Below, piece after piece: positions 15,769 to 26,499 of a stretch of 64,000 nt of DNA (the first letter of the stretch is position 1; each line of letters starts with the position of its first letter). The position numbers and the translations under genes were made by a program. The stretch is from the NCBI RefSeq assembly GCF_001570585.1, contig NZ_BBXF01000004.1:372001-436000 (forward strand). Direction: 5' to 3'. The notes under the pieces were generated by a model, which made no database searches, had not been told where the DNA came from, and saw only the letters and a list, made by a program, of their open reading frames with translations. The DNA comes from Herbidospora daliensis (lineage in GTDB: Bacteria; Actinomycetota; Actinomycetes; Streptosporangiales; Streptosporangiaceae).

Positions 15769-17205
15769 ATGATCCAGCACGAGACGCTCTTCATCGGCGG
15801 CGACTGGGTTTCCCCGGCGGGCACCGGCACGATCGACGTGGTCTCCCCCCACACGGAGGAGATCGTCGGCAGGGTCCCCGAAGGCACCCCGGCCGACCTC
15901 GACCGGGCCGTCGCCGCCGCGCGGCAGGCCTTCGACCACGGCCCCTGGCCCCGCCTGACGATGGCCGAACGCGCCGAGGCGCTGGGCCGCCTGGCCGCGC
16001 TCTACGCCGCCCGCGCCGCCGAGCTCGCCGAACTGATCACCCTGGAGATGGGCTCGCCCATCTCCTTCTCCCACTTCGGCCAGGTCGGCCCGCCGGCCGG
16101 CATCCTCCAGTGGTACGCCGAACTCGGCAAGACCTTCCAGGTCGAGGAGCAGCGGCCGGGCATGTTCGGCCCGGTCACCGTCCGGCGCGAGCCGGTGGGC
16201 GTGGTGGCGGCCGTGGTGCCGTGGAACGTCCCGCAGTTCGTCGTCATGACCAAGCTGGCCCCCGCCCTGCTGGCCGGCTGCACGGTCGTGGTGAAGCCCG
16301 CGCCCGAGACCCCGCTTGACGGCTACATCCTGGCCGAGGTGATCCGCGAGGCACAGATCCCAGCGGGCGTGGTCAACATCGTCGCCGCCGGGCGCGAGGC
16401 CGGCGAGCACCTGGTCTCCCACCCGGGCGTCGACAAGGTCGCCTTCACCGGCTCGACCGCCGCCGGGCGCCGCATCGCCTCGATCTGCGGCGAGCAGCTC
16501 AAGCGGGTCAGCCTGGAGCTCGGCGGCAAGTCGGCCGCGATCTTCCTCGACGACTGCGACCTGCCCTCGGCCATGGGTATGTTCTCGATCGCGGCCCTGC
16601 TCAACAGCGGCCAGGCGTGCGTGGCGCAGACCCGGATCCTGGCCAGCCGCAGCCGCTACGACGAGGTCGTGCAGGCGGTCGCCGAGATGGCCGCCGGGCA
16701 GCAGGTCGGCGACCCCGCCGACCCGGCCACCGGCATCGGCCCGATGGTCGCCAAGCGCCAGCAGGAACGGGTGGAGGGCTACATCCGCGTCGGCCTGGAG
16801 GAGGGCGCCAAGGCCGTCGTCGGCGGCCTCGACCGTCCCCTCGACCGGGGCTGGTACGTCGCCCCCACGGTCTTCGCCAACGCCACCAACGACATGCGGA
16901 TCGCCCGCGAGGAGATCTTCGGCCCGGTCCTGACCGTGATCCCCTACGACGACGAGGCCGACGCGATCAGGATCGCCAACGACAGCGACTACGGCCTGTC
17001 GGGCAGCGTGTGGACCGCCGACACCGACCACGGCATGGACGTCGCCCGTCAGGTCCGCACCGGCACCTACGGCGTCAACATGATGAACCCGCTGGAGAGC
17101 GGCACCCCGTTCGGCGGCTTCAAGGCCAGCGGCATCGGCCGCGAGCTCGGGCCGGAGGGGCTGGCGGGCTACCTGGAGTACAAGAGCATCGCCCGGCTCG
17201 GCTGA
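15769..17205 (+). CDS. NAD(P)-dependent aldehyde dehydrogenase
   Basis: 478 residues from ATG 15769 (MIQHETLFIGGDW), with GAGAGG upstream. All family landmarks are present: PWNVPQF, the Rossmann GSTAAG, the general-base Glu250 in LELGGKSA, the nucleophile Cys284 in NSGQACVAQ, and EEIFGPVL and PFGGFKASGIGRE at the end. The 200 bases upstream hold no other gene. Specificity cannot be told; this subgroup in actinobacteria often uses aliphatic or aromatic aldehydes and is often annotated as a betaine-aldehyde or generic enzyme. It is a complete paralogue of the fragment at the start of the window. Confidence 0.9.
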   Translation: MIQHETLFIGGDWVSPAGTGTIDVVSPHTEEIVGRVPEGTPADLDRAVAAARQAFDHGPWPRLTMAERAEALGRLAALYAARAAELAELITLEMGSPISFSHFGQVGPPAGILQWYAELGKTFQVEEQRPGMFGPVTVRREPVGVVAAVVPWNVPQFVVMTKLAPALLAGCTVVVKPAPETPLDGYILAEVIREAQIPAGVVNIVAAGREAGEHLVSHPGVDKVAFTGSTAAGRRIASICGEQLKRVSLELGGKSAAIFLDDCDLPSAMGMFSIAALLNSGQACVAQTRILASRSRYDEVVQAVAEMAAGQQVGDPADPATGIGPMVAKRQQERVEGYIRVGLEEGAKAVVGGLDRPLDRGWYVAPTVFANATNDMRIAREEIFGPVLTVIPYDDEADAIRIANDSDYGLSGSVWTADTDHGMDVARQVRTGTYGVNMMNPLESGTPFGGFKASGIGRELGPEGLAGYLEYKSIARLG

Positions 17206-17218
17206 GCCTTCCGGGCGA

Positions 17219-17263
17219 CCGGGAGGGTGCCCAACGCGCCCCCGCGACGCTGGGCCCCTCCCG
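17219..17263. terminator. Long GC hairpin between convergent genes
   Basis: CGGGAGGG...CCCTCCCG with further inner pairing (GCCCA/TGGGC) directly after the aldehyde dehydrogenase stop and before the convergent hydrolase stop. It can serve both strands. Confidence 0.55.
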
Positions 17264-17268
17264 CACCT

Positions 17269-18024
17269 TCATGTAGACGACGCCTGAGCCGATTTGGTTC
17301 GCGCGAAAATCCATTCTTCGATGCGCCGGATCAGCTGGGCGCTCGCGGCGTTCTCCGCGTGCCCGAATCCGGGCTCCACCCAGAGCTCCTTCGGCTCGTT
17401 GGCGCAGGCGTGGAGCTGCTCGGCGTGCTCCAGCGGGAAGAACGCGTCGGCGTCGCCGTGGACGACCAGCAGCGGCGTCGGCGAGATCAGCGGCACGGCC
17501 TCGAACGGCGCGAGCGGGATGGGGTCCCACGTGCCGACCTTGATCCGGGTGCGCTTGGCCAGCCGGGCGGCCAGCCGCCCCGACCTGCGCTCGATCGCCC
17601 AGTGGACGGTCCGCATCGGCCGGGTGCCCCGGTAGTACCACCGCGCCGGGCCGCTCACCGACACGACCGCGTCGACCCCCCGGTTCAGCGCGGCGTGCCT
17701 GACCGCCACGGCCGCCCCCATCGAGAAGCCGACGGTCACCACCTTGGCGTAGTGGGCGCGCGCGTGGCGTACCGCCGAATCGAGGTCGAGGACCTCCAGG
17801 TCGCCGACGGTGCTCAGCCCCGACGAGCGGCCGTGCCCCCGGAAGTCGAACGCGATCACCCCGGCGCGCCGGTTGAGCGCGGCGGCGATGCGCCGCGTGG
17901 CCGGGGAACGCCAGGTCCCGGTGAATCCGTGGGCCAGCACGATCCCGAGTTCCCCGTCGCCGGGCAGGTGCGCCGCGTCGATCCGGACACCGTCAGGAGT
18001 GCGCAACATGGCCCCATAGATCAT
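17269..18024 (-). CDS. Alpha/beta hydrolase
   Basis: 251 residues. The order of elements is that of serine alpha/beta hydrolases: [12 protein letters not shown] (oxyanion region), [11 protein letters not shown], the nucleophile elbow GFSMG, then the acid in [10 protein letters not shown] and the catalytic His in GFGHAENA. The family covers lysophospholipases and acyl esterases; the substrate is not evident. No signal peptide is present. Two starts are possible, ATG 18024 and ATG 18009 (MLRTPDG). It is divergent from typA, with its 3' end facing the aldehyde dehydrogenase. Confidence 0.85.
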   Translation of the reverse strand: MIYGAMLRTPDGVRIDAAHLPGDGELGIVLAHGFTGTWRSPATRRIAAALNRRAGVIAFDFRGHGRSSGLSTVGDLEVLDLDSAVRHARAHYAKVVTVGFSMGAAVAVRHAALNRGVDAVVSVSGPARWYYRGTRPMRTVHWAIERRSGRLAARLAKRTRIKVGTWDPIPLAPFEAVPLISPTPLLVVHGDADAFFPLEHAEQLHACANEPKELWVEPGFGHAENAASAQLIRRIEEWIFARTKSAQASST

Positions 18025-18193
18025 GGGGGCAACATTACGACGCTGTGAATTGTCGCCCTCTTGCGGGCGGCAGGCTCGGAGCGGTAATGGCGATCAACTA
18101 AAATGGGAAGGTCGCGCCATTGCGCGGCCGAACGCGTCTCCCGATCGGGAGCGAGACGCGGCACCGCCCCGACGACCAGAGCGAGACTCAACT

Positions 18194-20047
<1,854 letters not shown>

Positions 20048-20054
20048 CTAAGAG

Positions 20055-20075
20055 AGGCCGCTTCGGCCTTTCTCC
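20055..20075 (+). terminator. Intrinsic terminator after typA
   Basis: AGGCCG-CTT-CGGCCT stem-loop followed by TTCTCC, eight bases past the typA stop. Confidence 0.75.
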
Positions 20076-20140
20076 GTGCGAGCCTCCACCCTCTGTGCTT
20101 GCCTAGTCACGCAGAGTTGTGATCTGAGGGGGAGGCTCGC

Positions 20141-20767
20141 ATGCCGGGCAAGGTTCATCTCGCGCTCGCCGGAGCGCTGCTCACGGGGGTCGGCGTCATC
20201 GCGTCCACGACGGTCGCCGAGGCCGGGCCCTGGAGCCGGGGCCGCTCGATCGCGCTCCACGACGCCGCCGGCACCCGCGTGGGCACCGTCGTGGTGCAGC
20301 GCAGAGGCGTCACCAAGGTCCGGGTGGGGGTCCAGGTCAGGGGGCTGGCGCCGGGCTTCCACGGGTTCCACGTGCACACCACGGGCGTCTGCGACCCCAA
20401 GGCGGTCGACGGGGCGACCGGCCAGGTGAGCCCGTTCTTCTCGGCCGGCGGGCATCTCGACATCGCCCGGAACGCCGCCGAGCCCGACACGACCGTGCTG
20501 CCGCTGCCGGTCGCGCCGCACAACCACGGCGACCACGCGGGCGACCTGCCGCCGCTGCTGGCCGGCGAAGACGGCGTGGCCGCCGCGTCGTTCATCACCG
20601 ACCGGTTCCGGATCGGCAGGCTGACCGACGCCGACGGGGCGGCGTTCGTCGTCCACGCGCTGCCCGACAACCTGGCCCACATCCCCGAGCGTTACGGCGC
20701 GGCCGACTCGGCCACCCTGCGCACCGGCGACGCGGGCGGACGGGTGGCCTGCGGCGTGCTGCGGTGA
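20141..20767 (+). CDS. sodC: Secreted Cu/Zn superoxide dismutase
   Basis: 208 residues with GGGGGAGG upstream of ATG 20141 and a signal peptide (HLALAGALLTGVGVIASTTVAEAG). Copper ligands are visible in FHGFHVHTTG and later VVHALPDN; zinc/bridging ligands in SAGGHLD and the PHNHGDHAGDLPPL stretch; ATLRTGDAGGRVACGVL holds the active-site Arg and disulphide Cys. It removes superoxide outside the membrane. No lipobox is seen, so it is probably released or wall-associated. The context (typA upstream, stress genes downstream) is unlinked functionally. Confidence 0.93.
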   Translation: MPGKVHLALAGALLTGVGVIASTTVAEAGPWSRGRSIALHDAAGTRVGTVVVQRRGVTKVRVGVQVRGLAPGFHGFHVHTTGVCDPKAVDGATGQVSPFFSAGGHLDIARNAAEPDTTVLPLPVAPHNHGDHAGDLPPLLAGEDGVAAASFITDRFRIGRLTDADGAAFVVHALPDNLAHIPERYGAADSATLRTGDAGGRVACGVLR

Positions 20768-20825
20768 TCGCTTTCACTGATTGAACTGCAAGTCAGTCAC
20801 AAGCCCCCGGCACGATCCTCGGAGC

Positions 20826-20909
20826 ATGAGAATCGTCAGCGGGGCAACCTACATGGCGCTCGTGGGCGCCTGGGCGTTGATCGCCCTCCTCGTCATCGTG
20901 ATCGGCTAG
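20826..20909 (+). CDS. Possible 27-residue single-span membrane peptide
   Basis: ATG 20826 to TAG 20909 encodes MRIVSGATYMALVGAWALIA followed by LLVIVIG, a polar start and one hydrophobic helix. GGAG lies just before the ATG, closer than ideal. The stop overlaps the convergent DUF2461 stop in a CTAG, as two certain gene pairs in this window also do, which favours a real gene. No family is recognised. It could equally be a chance frame. Confidence 0.35.
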   Translation: MRIVSGATYMALVGAWALIALLVIVIG

Positions 20910-21529
20910 CTCAGCCGTACGCGCAACCAGTCGACCAGCGGGGTGAGCTCGCGCCACGCGGCGCGCACCCGCTGGGTCACCTCGGCGGTGTGGAACCAGG
21001 GGTCGGGCTCGAAGCGGTGACCCGCGTAGAGAGTCCGGTGCTTCATCAGGTCGATCCGGGGGTGGTCGAGGGAGACGCCACGGGGGCGCGTCTTCACTCG
21101 GTCACCCTCGATCGCGTAACGGCCGGGCAGCTCGGCCACGATCTTCTCCAGCTCGCCGCCGTGGCCGTCGTCGTCGACCGCCGCGCGGAAGCGGTGCGTC
21201 ATCTCCCCCGACGCCCACCAGCCGCCGGCCACGTAGAGGCCGTCGGCGTCGACCTGGACGTAGTAGCCGACGCCGTCGAGCTTGGCGACATAGGCGCCCT
21301 GGTGATCCTTGTAGGGCGTCTTGTCCTTGGAGAACCGCACGTCGCGGTAGGGACGGAACACGTGGGGGTCGCCGAACTCGTCCGCCAGTTCGGCCATCAG
21401 CTCCTGCATGGGGGCTTTGACGGCGCTGTCGTAGAGGTGCTTGTTGGCGGTCCAGTAGGCCTTGCTGTTGTCGGCGATCAGCCCTTCGTAGAACAGCAGC
21501 GCCTCGTCGGGGAACCCGGTGAATGCCAT
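20906..21529 (-). CDS. DUF2461 (TIGR02453) family protein
   Basis: 207 residues, starting MAFTGFPDEALLFYEGLIADNSKAYW, the family signature (FxGFP...FLxxLxxNNxKxWF). Further conserved pieces are VFRPYRDVRFSKDKTPYKDHQGAYV and YVQVDADGLYVAGGWW. Function is unknown; the family is widespread and cytoplasmic. It begins 9 bases after the stop of the polysaccharide deacetylase gene on the same strand, so the two are likely co-transcribed. Confidence 0.85.
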   Translation of the reverse strand: MAFTGFPDEALLFYEGLIADNSKAYWTANKHLYDSAVKAPMQELMAELADEFGDPHVFRPYRDVRFSKDKTPYKDHQGAYVAKLDGVGYYVQVDADGLYVAGGWWASGEMTHRFRAAVDDDGHGGELEKIVAELPGRYAIEGDRVKTRPRGVSLDHPRIDLMKHRTLYAGHRFEPDPWFHTAEVTQRVRAAWRELTPLVDWLRVRLS

Positions 21530-21538
21530 TGCCCCACT

Positions 21539-22306
21539 TTATTGAGGCCGGTTGTCGAAGTACTTCCGGCCCGGGGTCATCTCACCGAAGAGTTCGCTGA
21601 TGGTGACGTACACGAACCCCTTCTTGTCGAGCGCGTCGAGCAGGCGCGGCACCGACCGGACGGTCGACTCGTGGATGTCGTGCAGCAGGATCACCTCGCC
21701 GGGCTTGGCCGAGGACGACCGCCGGACGATGCGGTCGGGCTTGCGGACCAGCCAGTCCTGCGTGTCGACGCTCCAGATGATCTGGGCCAGCCCGTGGACC
21801 TTGCTGACCTCGGCGACCATCTTGCTGGTCGCGCCGTAGGGCGGGCGCATGGTCCGCATGCGGACGCCGGCCATCTTCCGTACGACCTGCTGGGTGCGGG
21901 CCAGCTGCCGGTCGACGCCCTGGCGGGACAGGCCCGAGAGCATGGCGTGGTCCCAGGAGTGGTTGCCCAGCTCGTGGCCCTCGGCGACCATGCGCTTCAG
22001 CAGCGGCGCCGACTCGGGCGTGACCAGTCTGCCGAGCACGTAGAAGGTCGCCCTGGCCTGGTGGCGGGCCAGGTGGTTGAGCACCTTGCCGGTCTCGGCC
22101 CCGGGCCCGTCGTCGAACGTCAGCGCGACGCACTTGGCCTTGGCGCAGTCGACCCGCCTGATGGGCGGGAAGTGGGTGCGCGGGAAGTCGGGCTGCGCGA
22201 GCGTGAGCTTGCGGTTCAGCAGGTCGGGGTCGGGGTTCGCGTGTACCGGCGGCGTGTTCACCATGACACAGACCGTGACCGCCAGCAGCCGCAGAAATCC
22301 CCGCAT
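21539..22306 (-). CDS. Secreted polysaccharide deacetylase (NodB domain)
   Basis: 255 residues with a signal peptide ending at PPVHA. The NodB motifs occur in order: TFDDGPG (catalytic Asp and metal Asp), HSWDH within NHSWDH (metal His pair), RPPYGA, WSVDTQDW and ILLHDIH. Enzymes of this type remove acetyl groups from peptidoglycan GlcNAc/MurNAc or from chitin-like polymers, here outside the cell. It stands in a minus-strand run with a small unknown gene upstream (28-base gap) and DUF2461 downstream. Confidence 0.9.
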   Translation of the reverse strand: MRGFLRLLAVTVCVMVNTPPVHANPDPDLLNRKLTLAQPDFPRTHFPPIRRVDCAKAKCVALTFDDGPGAETGKVLNHLARHQARATFYVLGRLVTPESAPLLKRMVAEGHELGNHSWDHAMLSGLSRQGVDRQLARTQQVVRKMAGVRMRTMRPPYGATSKMVAEVSKVHGLAQIIWSVDTQDWLVRKPDRIVRRSSSAKPGEVILLHDIHESTVRSVPRLLDALDKKGFVYVTISELFGEMTPGRKYFDNRPQ

Positions 22307-22334
22307 ATATTCGTCCCCCCAGACGTCGTGGGGG

Positions 22335-22640
22335 TTATGGATGGTCGTCCACGGCTTCCCCCCGGAGGACCTCGTTCTGGTCCTCCCACCAGGGCGGCAC
22401 TTCCTTGATCAACCCGGCGTGCCGCCGGGCCACCCGGACGGCGCACCCGCGCGGATCATCTCCTGGGTGCCGACATCGGGAGGCACCTTCCCACCAGCGG
22501 AAACAGCCATCGCGATAGACGACCACCAGGCCGATCCACACACAGAGCGTAGCGTCGTCACCCAGCTCGTAGGCGCCGTTCACGCCGAGTTCGATCAAGT
22601 CCGAATGCAGTTTTTGTATAGCTGCGCGGGACTCACTCAC
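22335..22640 (-). CDS. Small conserved-looking protein of unknown function
   Basis: 101 residues from GTG 22640, which has GGAGG seven bases upstream. The sequence has LHSDLIELGVNGAYELGDDA followed by a beta-rich WIGLVVVYRDGCFRWWEG and a WW pair near the end. No signal peptide or membrane span. The early part of the gene is less GC-rich at third positions than its neighbours. I do not recognise a family. It sits upstream of, and co-directional with, the deacetylase. Confidence 0.6.
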   Translation of the reverse strand: MSESRAAIQKLHSDLIELGVNGAYELGDDATLCVWIGLVVVYRDGCFRWWEGASRCRHPGDDPRGCAVRVARRHAGLIKEVPPWWEDQNEVLRGEAVDDHP

Positions 22641-22682
22641 CGGGGCAACCTCCAGGACGAGACGCGCACATTGGTGGATGTA

Positions 22683-22694
22683 CCCAAATTTGGG
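22683..22694. promoter_or_regulatory. 12-bp palindrome in a divergent promoter region
   Basis: CCCAAATTTGGG is a perfect palindrome in the AT-richer stretch between the 101-residue gene (minus) and the MEDS/ATPase gene (plus). Possible operator; nothing identifies the binding protein. The remaining bases to 22888 show no supported gene. Confidence 0.3.
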
Positions 22695-22888
22695 ACACCG
22701 CGTTGCAACGTCATGGAGTAATCATGGGACTCCATCCCGTCATCACGCAGGCATATTCCCCCCAAGGTTGCGCGTCCCGGGAAGTTCCTGCTGTATTCGG
22801 TTTATTGTCGCTTCCTGACGCATTGTCACGACGCAAGACGCTTGTTACGTTCATCCCCGTGCAGGCCGAACGGGGAAGTCGCGGTGCG

Positions 22889-23776
22889 GTGGCCTTCACG
22901 CACCTTGCTGTGCCATATGGGACGAGTGAGGAATACCTCCGGCTGGTGCTGCCGGCCTTGATCGACGGGTTGCGGCGGGGCGACCGCATCCTGTTCGTGG
23001 CTCCGGAGGAGAACCTCGATCTGGTCCGCGCTCATCTGGGCGCCGACACGTCCCGCATCCGCTCCATCAGAAGCCAGGACTGGTACGGCCATCCGGCCCG
23101 CGTCCTGGCCGAATACTTCGACTACGCCCGCCGGGGCGGCCCGTCGTTGTTCGTCGGGGAGCCCACGTGGCGCTCGCCCCGCGACGCGGCCGAATGGGCC
23201 AGGGTGGAGGCGATCGTCAACATCGTCTGCGCCTCCCTGAAGGGCGCGGCGTTGTGCGTCTACCGGCGTCCCGCCGAGGAGGCCCTGCGCACCCACCCGC
23301 GCTACCTCGACACGGCCGGGGAACACCGCAGCATCGTGTACGTCCCGCCGCAGCGCATGAACTGGGATCCGCCGCCCTTTCCGGCCCCGCCCAACAGCGC
23401 GCGGGTGATGGAGTTCGACCTGCCGACCGTACGGGCCATGCGGTCGTTCGTGCGCAGCACCGCCACCGAGGCGGGCCTGAGCGACGACGCGGCCGGCTCG
23501 CTCGTCCTGGCGGCGGCCGAGATCGCCGCCAACGCGGTCGAACACGGCGCCGGCCACGGCAGGGTGACCATCTGGACGGCCGGCACCGACCTGGTCTGCG
23601 AGATCACCAACCCCGACGGGGGCGGCATCGAGGTCGAGTTCCCCGGCTACATCCCGCCGGAGCAGGAGTCGCTGCGGGGCTACGGCCTGTGGATCAGCCG
23701 CCAGCTGTGCGACCTGATGGAGGTCCAGACGACCGGACGGGAGTCGCGGATCCGCCTGCACATGGCGATGGCCTGA
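22889..23776 (+). CDS. MEDS-domain anti-sigma-type histidine-kinase-like ATPase
   Basis: 295 residues from GTG 22889 (preceded by GGGGAAG). The N-terminal half (FTHLAVPYGTSEEYLRLVLPALIDGLRRGDRIL) is a MEDS domain, thought to sense methanogen/one-carbon-like signals. The C-terminal half is an RsbW/SpoIIAB-type ATPase domain with N-box AAEIAANAVEHG and G-box GYGLWISRQLCD. This pairing is common in actinobacteria and fits an anti-sigma or switch kinase, but no anti-anti-sigma gene is adjacent. The frame is open back to ATG 22724 with GGAG before it; that extra segment has poor codon bias and no family match, so I prefer the later start, moderately. Confidence 0.8.
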   Translation: MAFTHLAVPYGTSEEYLRLVLPALIDGLRRGDRILFVAPEENLDLVRAHLGADTSRIRSIRSQDWYGHPARVLAEYFDYARRGGPSLFVGEPTWRSPRDAAEWARVEAIVNIVCASLKGAALCVYRRPAEEALRTHPRYLDTAGEHRSIVYVPPQRMNWDPPPFPAPPNSARVMEFDLPTVRAMRSFVRSTATEAGLSDDAAGSLVLAAAEIAANAVEHGAGHGRVTIWTAGTDLVCEITNPDGGGIEVEFPGYIPPEQESLRGYGLWISRQLCDLMEVQTTGRESRIRLHMAMA

Positions 23777-23782
23777 CGGGAC

Positions 23783-24208
23783 CTAGTAGCCGGGCCCGTA
23801 GAGGAGTCCGCTGTCGTTCCACGTGAAGTTCCCCTCCGGTTCGGGGCCGCACCCGGGGTGTTCGCACTCGTATCCGGGCACGGCCGGGAACCGGGGGCCG
23901 TCGAAGACGGCGTACACGAGCAGTTGCCCGAGGCCGGACACGACGGCGAGCACCATCAGCGCGACGGCCCAGCGCGGCAGGGGCCGCCGGGGTTTCGGCG
24001 GCACGTATTCGCCGCGCATCCGCGCGAAGTCCTCTTCCGTCGGCCGTCCCAGAACGGGTTCCGGCGGCCAGGGCGCGGGGGTGTCGTCCACCACCGGCTC
24101 CGGCATATCCGCGGGTCGTGGACGCCGCCATACGAACAGCAAAGCCACGGTCGCCGCGACCGTGGCGGAAAGGAGGATCAACGCCCGGGGCGTGAGTAAT
24201 CGCCGCAC
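23783..24208 (-). CDS. Small two-span membrane protein, unknown
   Basis: About 141 residues if the GTG at 24208 is the start. One hydrophobic segment follows the start (ALILLSATVAATVALLFVW), a Pro-rich polar stretch comes next, then a second segment (WAVALMVLAVVSGLGQLLVYAV) and an exposed tail with two Cys (YECEHPGCGPEPEG). The frame is open to an ATG at 24262, which would overlap the start of the divergent YCII gene. No ribosome site decides between them. It converges on the MEDS gene with six bases between stops. Family not recognised. Confidence 0.55.
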   Translation of the reverse strand: MRRLLTPRALILLSATVAATVALLFVWRRPRPADMPEPVVDDTPAPWPPEPVLGRPTEEDFARMRGEYVPPKPRRPLPRWAVALMVLAVVSGLGQLLVYAVFDGPRFPAVPGYECEHPGCGPEPEGNFTWNDSGLLYGPGY

Positions 24209-24260
24209 GCCCGGCAGGCTATACCCGGGAAATGTCGGTGGCGCACGAGACGATCGGGGC

Positions 24261-24590
24261 ATGACGCATTTCCTGATCTCGTTCCCCAGCGCCGCCATGG
24301 TCCTCACCGAGGAGGAGTTCCCCGACGTGGTGCGCGACTCCCACGCCGTGATCCAGGAGGCGAAGGACGCCGGGGTCTACGTCTTCGGCGGCGGGATCGA
24401 CGAGGCCGTCGACCCGGTTCTCGTGGCAGCCGACGGCACGGTCACCGGCGGCACCACGCGGCTCGACGGCGGTTTCACCGTCCTCGACCTGCCCTCACGC
24501 GAAGCCGCGATCGAGTGGGCGAGGAAGATCGCGGCCTCCTGCCGCTGCCCCCAGGAGCTCCGCGCGTTCCAGTACGACCCGCAGTCGTGA
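24261..24590 (+). CDS. YCII-related (DGPF-type) protein
   Basis: 109 residues starting MTHFLISFPSAAMVLTEEEF. The fold signature is the ferredoxin-like YCII pattern with HAVIQEAKDAGVYVFGGGID, FTVLDLPSREAAIEWARKIAAS and the final RAFQYDP. These small proteins are often next to ECF sigma factors in actinobacteria and may bind a small ligand; here it converges on sigR with a 4-base gap, so it is not co-transcribed with it. Function unknown. Confidence 0.8.
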   Translation: MTHFLISFPSAAMVLTEEEFPDVVRDSHAVIQEAKDAGVYVFGGGIDEAVDPVLVAADGTVTGGTTRLDGGFTVLDLPSREAAIEWARKIAASCRCPQELRAFQYDPQS

Positions 24591-24594
24591 CGAG

Positions 24595-25182
24595 CTAGGC
24601 GGCTATCGCCTCTCTGACCACGCCCTCCTCGCGGGCGTAGCCCTCCAGCATGCCGCGCAGCTGACGCCGGCCGCGGTGCAGCCGCGACATGACGGTCCCG
24701 ATGGGGGTGCCCATCCGGTCGGCGATCTCCTTGTAGGCGAAGCCCTCGACGTCGGCGAGGTAGACGGCCACCCGGAACTCCTCGGGCAGCGAACGCAGGG
24801 CGTTCATCACGACGTTGTCGGGCAGCGAGTCGAGCGCCTCGTTCTCGGCCGAGCGCAGCCCCGTCGAGGTGTGCGACTCGGCGGCGGCGAGCTGCCAGTC
24901 TTCGATCTCCTCGGCGGCCGACAGCTTCGGCGAGCGCTGCTTCTTGCGGTAGTCGTTGATGAAGTTGTTGGTGAGGATGCGGTGCAGCCACGCCTTGAGG
25001 TTGGTGCCCTCGCGGAACTGGTGGTAGGACGTGAACGCCTTGGTCACGGTCTCCTGCACGAGGTCTTCGGCGTCGGCCGGGTTGCGGGTGAGTCGCATGG
25101 CTGACGCGTAGAGCTGGCTGGTCACCGGCACGACGTCGCGCTCGAACCAGGCCTGACGCTGCTCGTCGGTCATCGAGATCAT
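24595..25182 (-). CDS. sigR: ECF sigma factor SigR/SigH type (thiol-oxidative stress)
   Basis: 195 residues from ATG 25182, with GGGGGATG just upstream. Region 2 reads [25 protein letters not shown] and [19 protein letters not shown]; the linker [23 protein letters not shown] and region 4 ([38 protein letters not shown]) are nearly as in Streptomyces SigR. SigR controls thioredoxin, mycothiol and protein-quality genes and is held by the zinc anti-sigma RsrA, whose gene normally follows. Here the next base range belongs to the convergent YCII gene, so rsrA is not adjacent. I found no clear GGGAAT-N18-GTT autoregulatory promoter upstream. Confidence 0.9.
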   Translation of the reverse strand: MISMTDEQRQAWFERDVVPVTSQLYASAMRLTRNPADAEDLVQETVTKAFTSYHQFREGTNLKAWLHRILTNNFINDYRKKQRSPKLSAAEEIEDWQLAAAESHTSTGLRSAENEALDSLPDNVVMNALRSLPEEFRVAVYLADVEGFAYKEIADRMGTPIGTVMSRLHRGRRQLRGMLEGYAREEGVVREAIAA

Positions 25183-25372
25183 GTCATCCCCCCTGCTGAA
25201 CTCTCCCCCGTTACCCGTCCGAATGTGATCCATGCGGGTTGGGCGGATCCCGTCGTCATCGTTTCAACCGGCCCGTAAGTCGGGCGTTAGGCGGCGCATC
25301 GGCGGGCGTGGCATCGGTCACACGCAAGCCGGACAGGTCTCATTAGCGTAACACCTAACCCCCTAACCGGCG

Positions 25373-25378
25373 TAAAAT
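25373..25378 (+). promoter_or_regulatory. Probable -10 box for cds1
   Basis: TAAAAT in an AT-rich stretch 32 bases before the ATG at 25410. No good -35 box lies 16-18 bases upstream. On the other strand the same stretch carries TTGACA (25385-25380), possibly part of the sigR promoter. Confidence 0.35.
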
Positions 25379-25409
25379 ATGTCAAACCACACTCACTACA
25401 GTGGGCCAC

Positions 25410-26480
25410 ATGAAACACGTGGACCGGCACGACCCCGCCACGCGGACCTGGGTCAACGACGCCATCCGCGCCGTCGAGGCCGACGCCAACCGCAGCTGCG
25501 ACACCCATCTCCACGTCTTTCCTCTCCCGCCCTCGTGGGGCGTGGACCTCTACCTGAAAGACGAGTCGGTCCACCCGACCGGTTCACTCAAACACCGGCT
25601 GGCCCGCTCCCTCTTCCTCTACGGCCTGTCCAACGGCTGGATCGGCCCCAGCACCACGATCATCGAGGCGTCCTCCGGCTCGACCGCGGTCAGCGAGGCA
25701 TACTTCGCCAGGCTCCTGGGTCTGCCCTTCATCGCGGTGATCCCAGCCACCACTTCTCCCGAGAAACGGGAGATCATCGAGTTCTACGGCGGCAAGTGCC
25801 ACCTGGTCGACGACCCAGGGAAGATCTACGAAGAGTCGGCCCGCCTGGCCCAGGAGACCGGCGGCCACTACATGGACCAGTTCACCTACGCCGAACGCGC
25901 CACCGACTGGCGCGGCAACAACAACATCGCCGAGAGCATCTACGAGCAGATGGCGATGGAACGTTTCCCCGTCCCGGCGTGGATCGTCGTCGGCGCCGGC
26001 ACCGGCGGCACCTCCGCCACGATCGGCCGCTACATCCGCTACCGCCGCCACTCGACCCGCCTGTGCGTGGCCGACCCCGAGGGCTCGTCGTTCTACCCGT
26101 CGTGGGTGACCGGCACCGCCCACCCCGGCAAACCCTCCCGCATCGAGGGCATCGGCCGCCCCCGCGTGGAACCCTCGTTCCAGCCGATGGTCATCGACCG
26201 CATGACCTCCGTCCCCGACGCGACCTCGATCGCCGCGATGCGCTGGGTCAACGAGGTCACCCACCACCAGGTCGGCGCGTCAACGGGCACCAGCGTCGCG
26301 GCCGCCATGGAGATCATCCGCGAGATGCGCGGCCACGGCATCAGAGGCAGCGTCGTGACGCTGATCTGCGACAGCTCCAGCCGCTACAAGGGGACGTACG
26401 AACAGGACTCCTGGCTGGAGAAGAACGGCATCGACATCACCCCCGATCTGGCCGACTTCCGCGCCCTCTTCCGCCGCTGA
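25410..26480 (+). CDS. cds1: PLP-dependent L-cysteine desulfhydrase (Cds1 type)
   Basis: 356 residues from ATG 25410; a GTG three codons earlier is an alternative. The cysteine-synthase fold is clear: the PLP Lys61 in [10 protein letters not shown], the substrate loop SSGSTA, and the phosphate loop GAGTGGTSA. It differs from CysK/CysM by the N-terminal [21 protein letters not shown] and by FYPSWV...GRPRVEPSF, features of the mycobacterial Rv3684/Cds1 group, which splits cysteine to pyruvate, ammonia and H2S and protects against oxidative stress. It is divergent from sigR, which controls thiol stress, so joint regulation is plausible. Confidence 0.85.
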   Translation: MKHVDRHDPATRTWVNDAIRAVEADANRSCDTHLHVFPLPPSWGVDLYLKDESVHPTGSLKHRLARSLFLYGLSNGWIGPSTTIIEASSGSTAVSEAYFARLLGLPFIAVIPATTSPEKREIIEFYGGKCHLVDDPGKIYEESARLAQETGGHYMDQFTYAERATDWRGNNNIAESIYEQMAMERFPVPAWIVVGAGTGGTSATIGRYIRYRRHSTRLCVADPEGSSFYPSWVTGTAHPGKPSRIEGIGRPRVEPSFQPMVIDRMTSVPDATSIAAMRWVNEVTHHQVGASTGTSVAAAMEIIREMRGHGIRGSVVTLICDSSSRYKGTYEQDSWLEKNGIDITPDLADFRALFRR

Positions 26481-26499
26481 CGTCTGCCATGATCGCCGG

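Noticed and set aside
25183-25409. SigR-dependent autoregulatory promoter (GGGAAT-N18-GTT) upstream of sigR
   Set aside because: No GGAAT-like -35 followed by GTT at the right distance could be found on the minus strand.
25287-25574. Minus-strand frame with two CxxC-like motifs (HCSECGL and ACDRCHARRC) upstream of sigR
   Set aside because: It covers the AT-rich promoter region and the first part of cds1 on the other strand, its codons are poor in third-position GC, and no ribosome site is seen.
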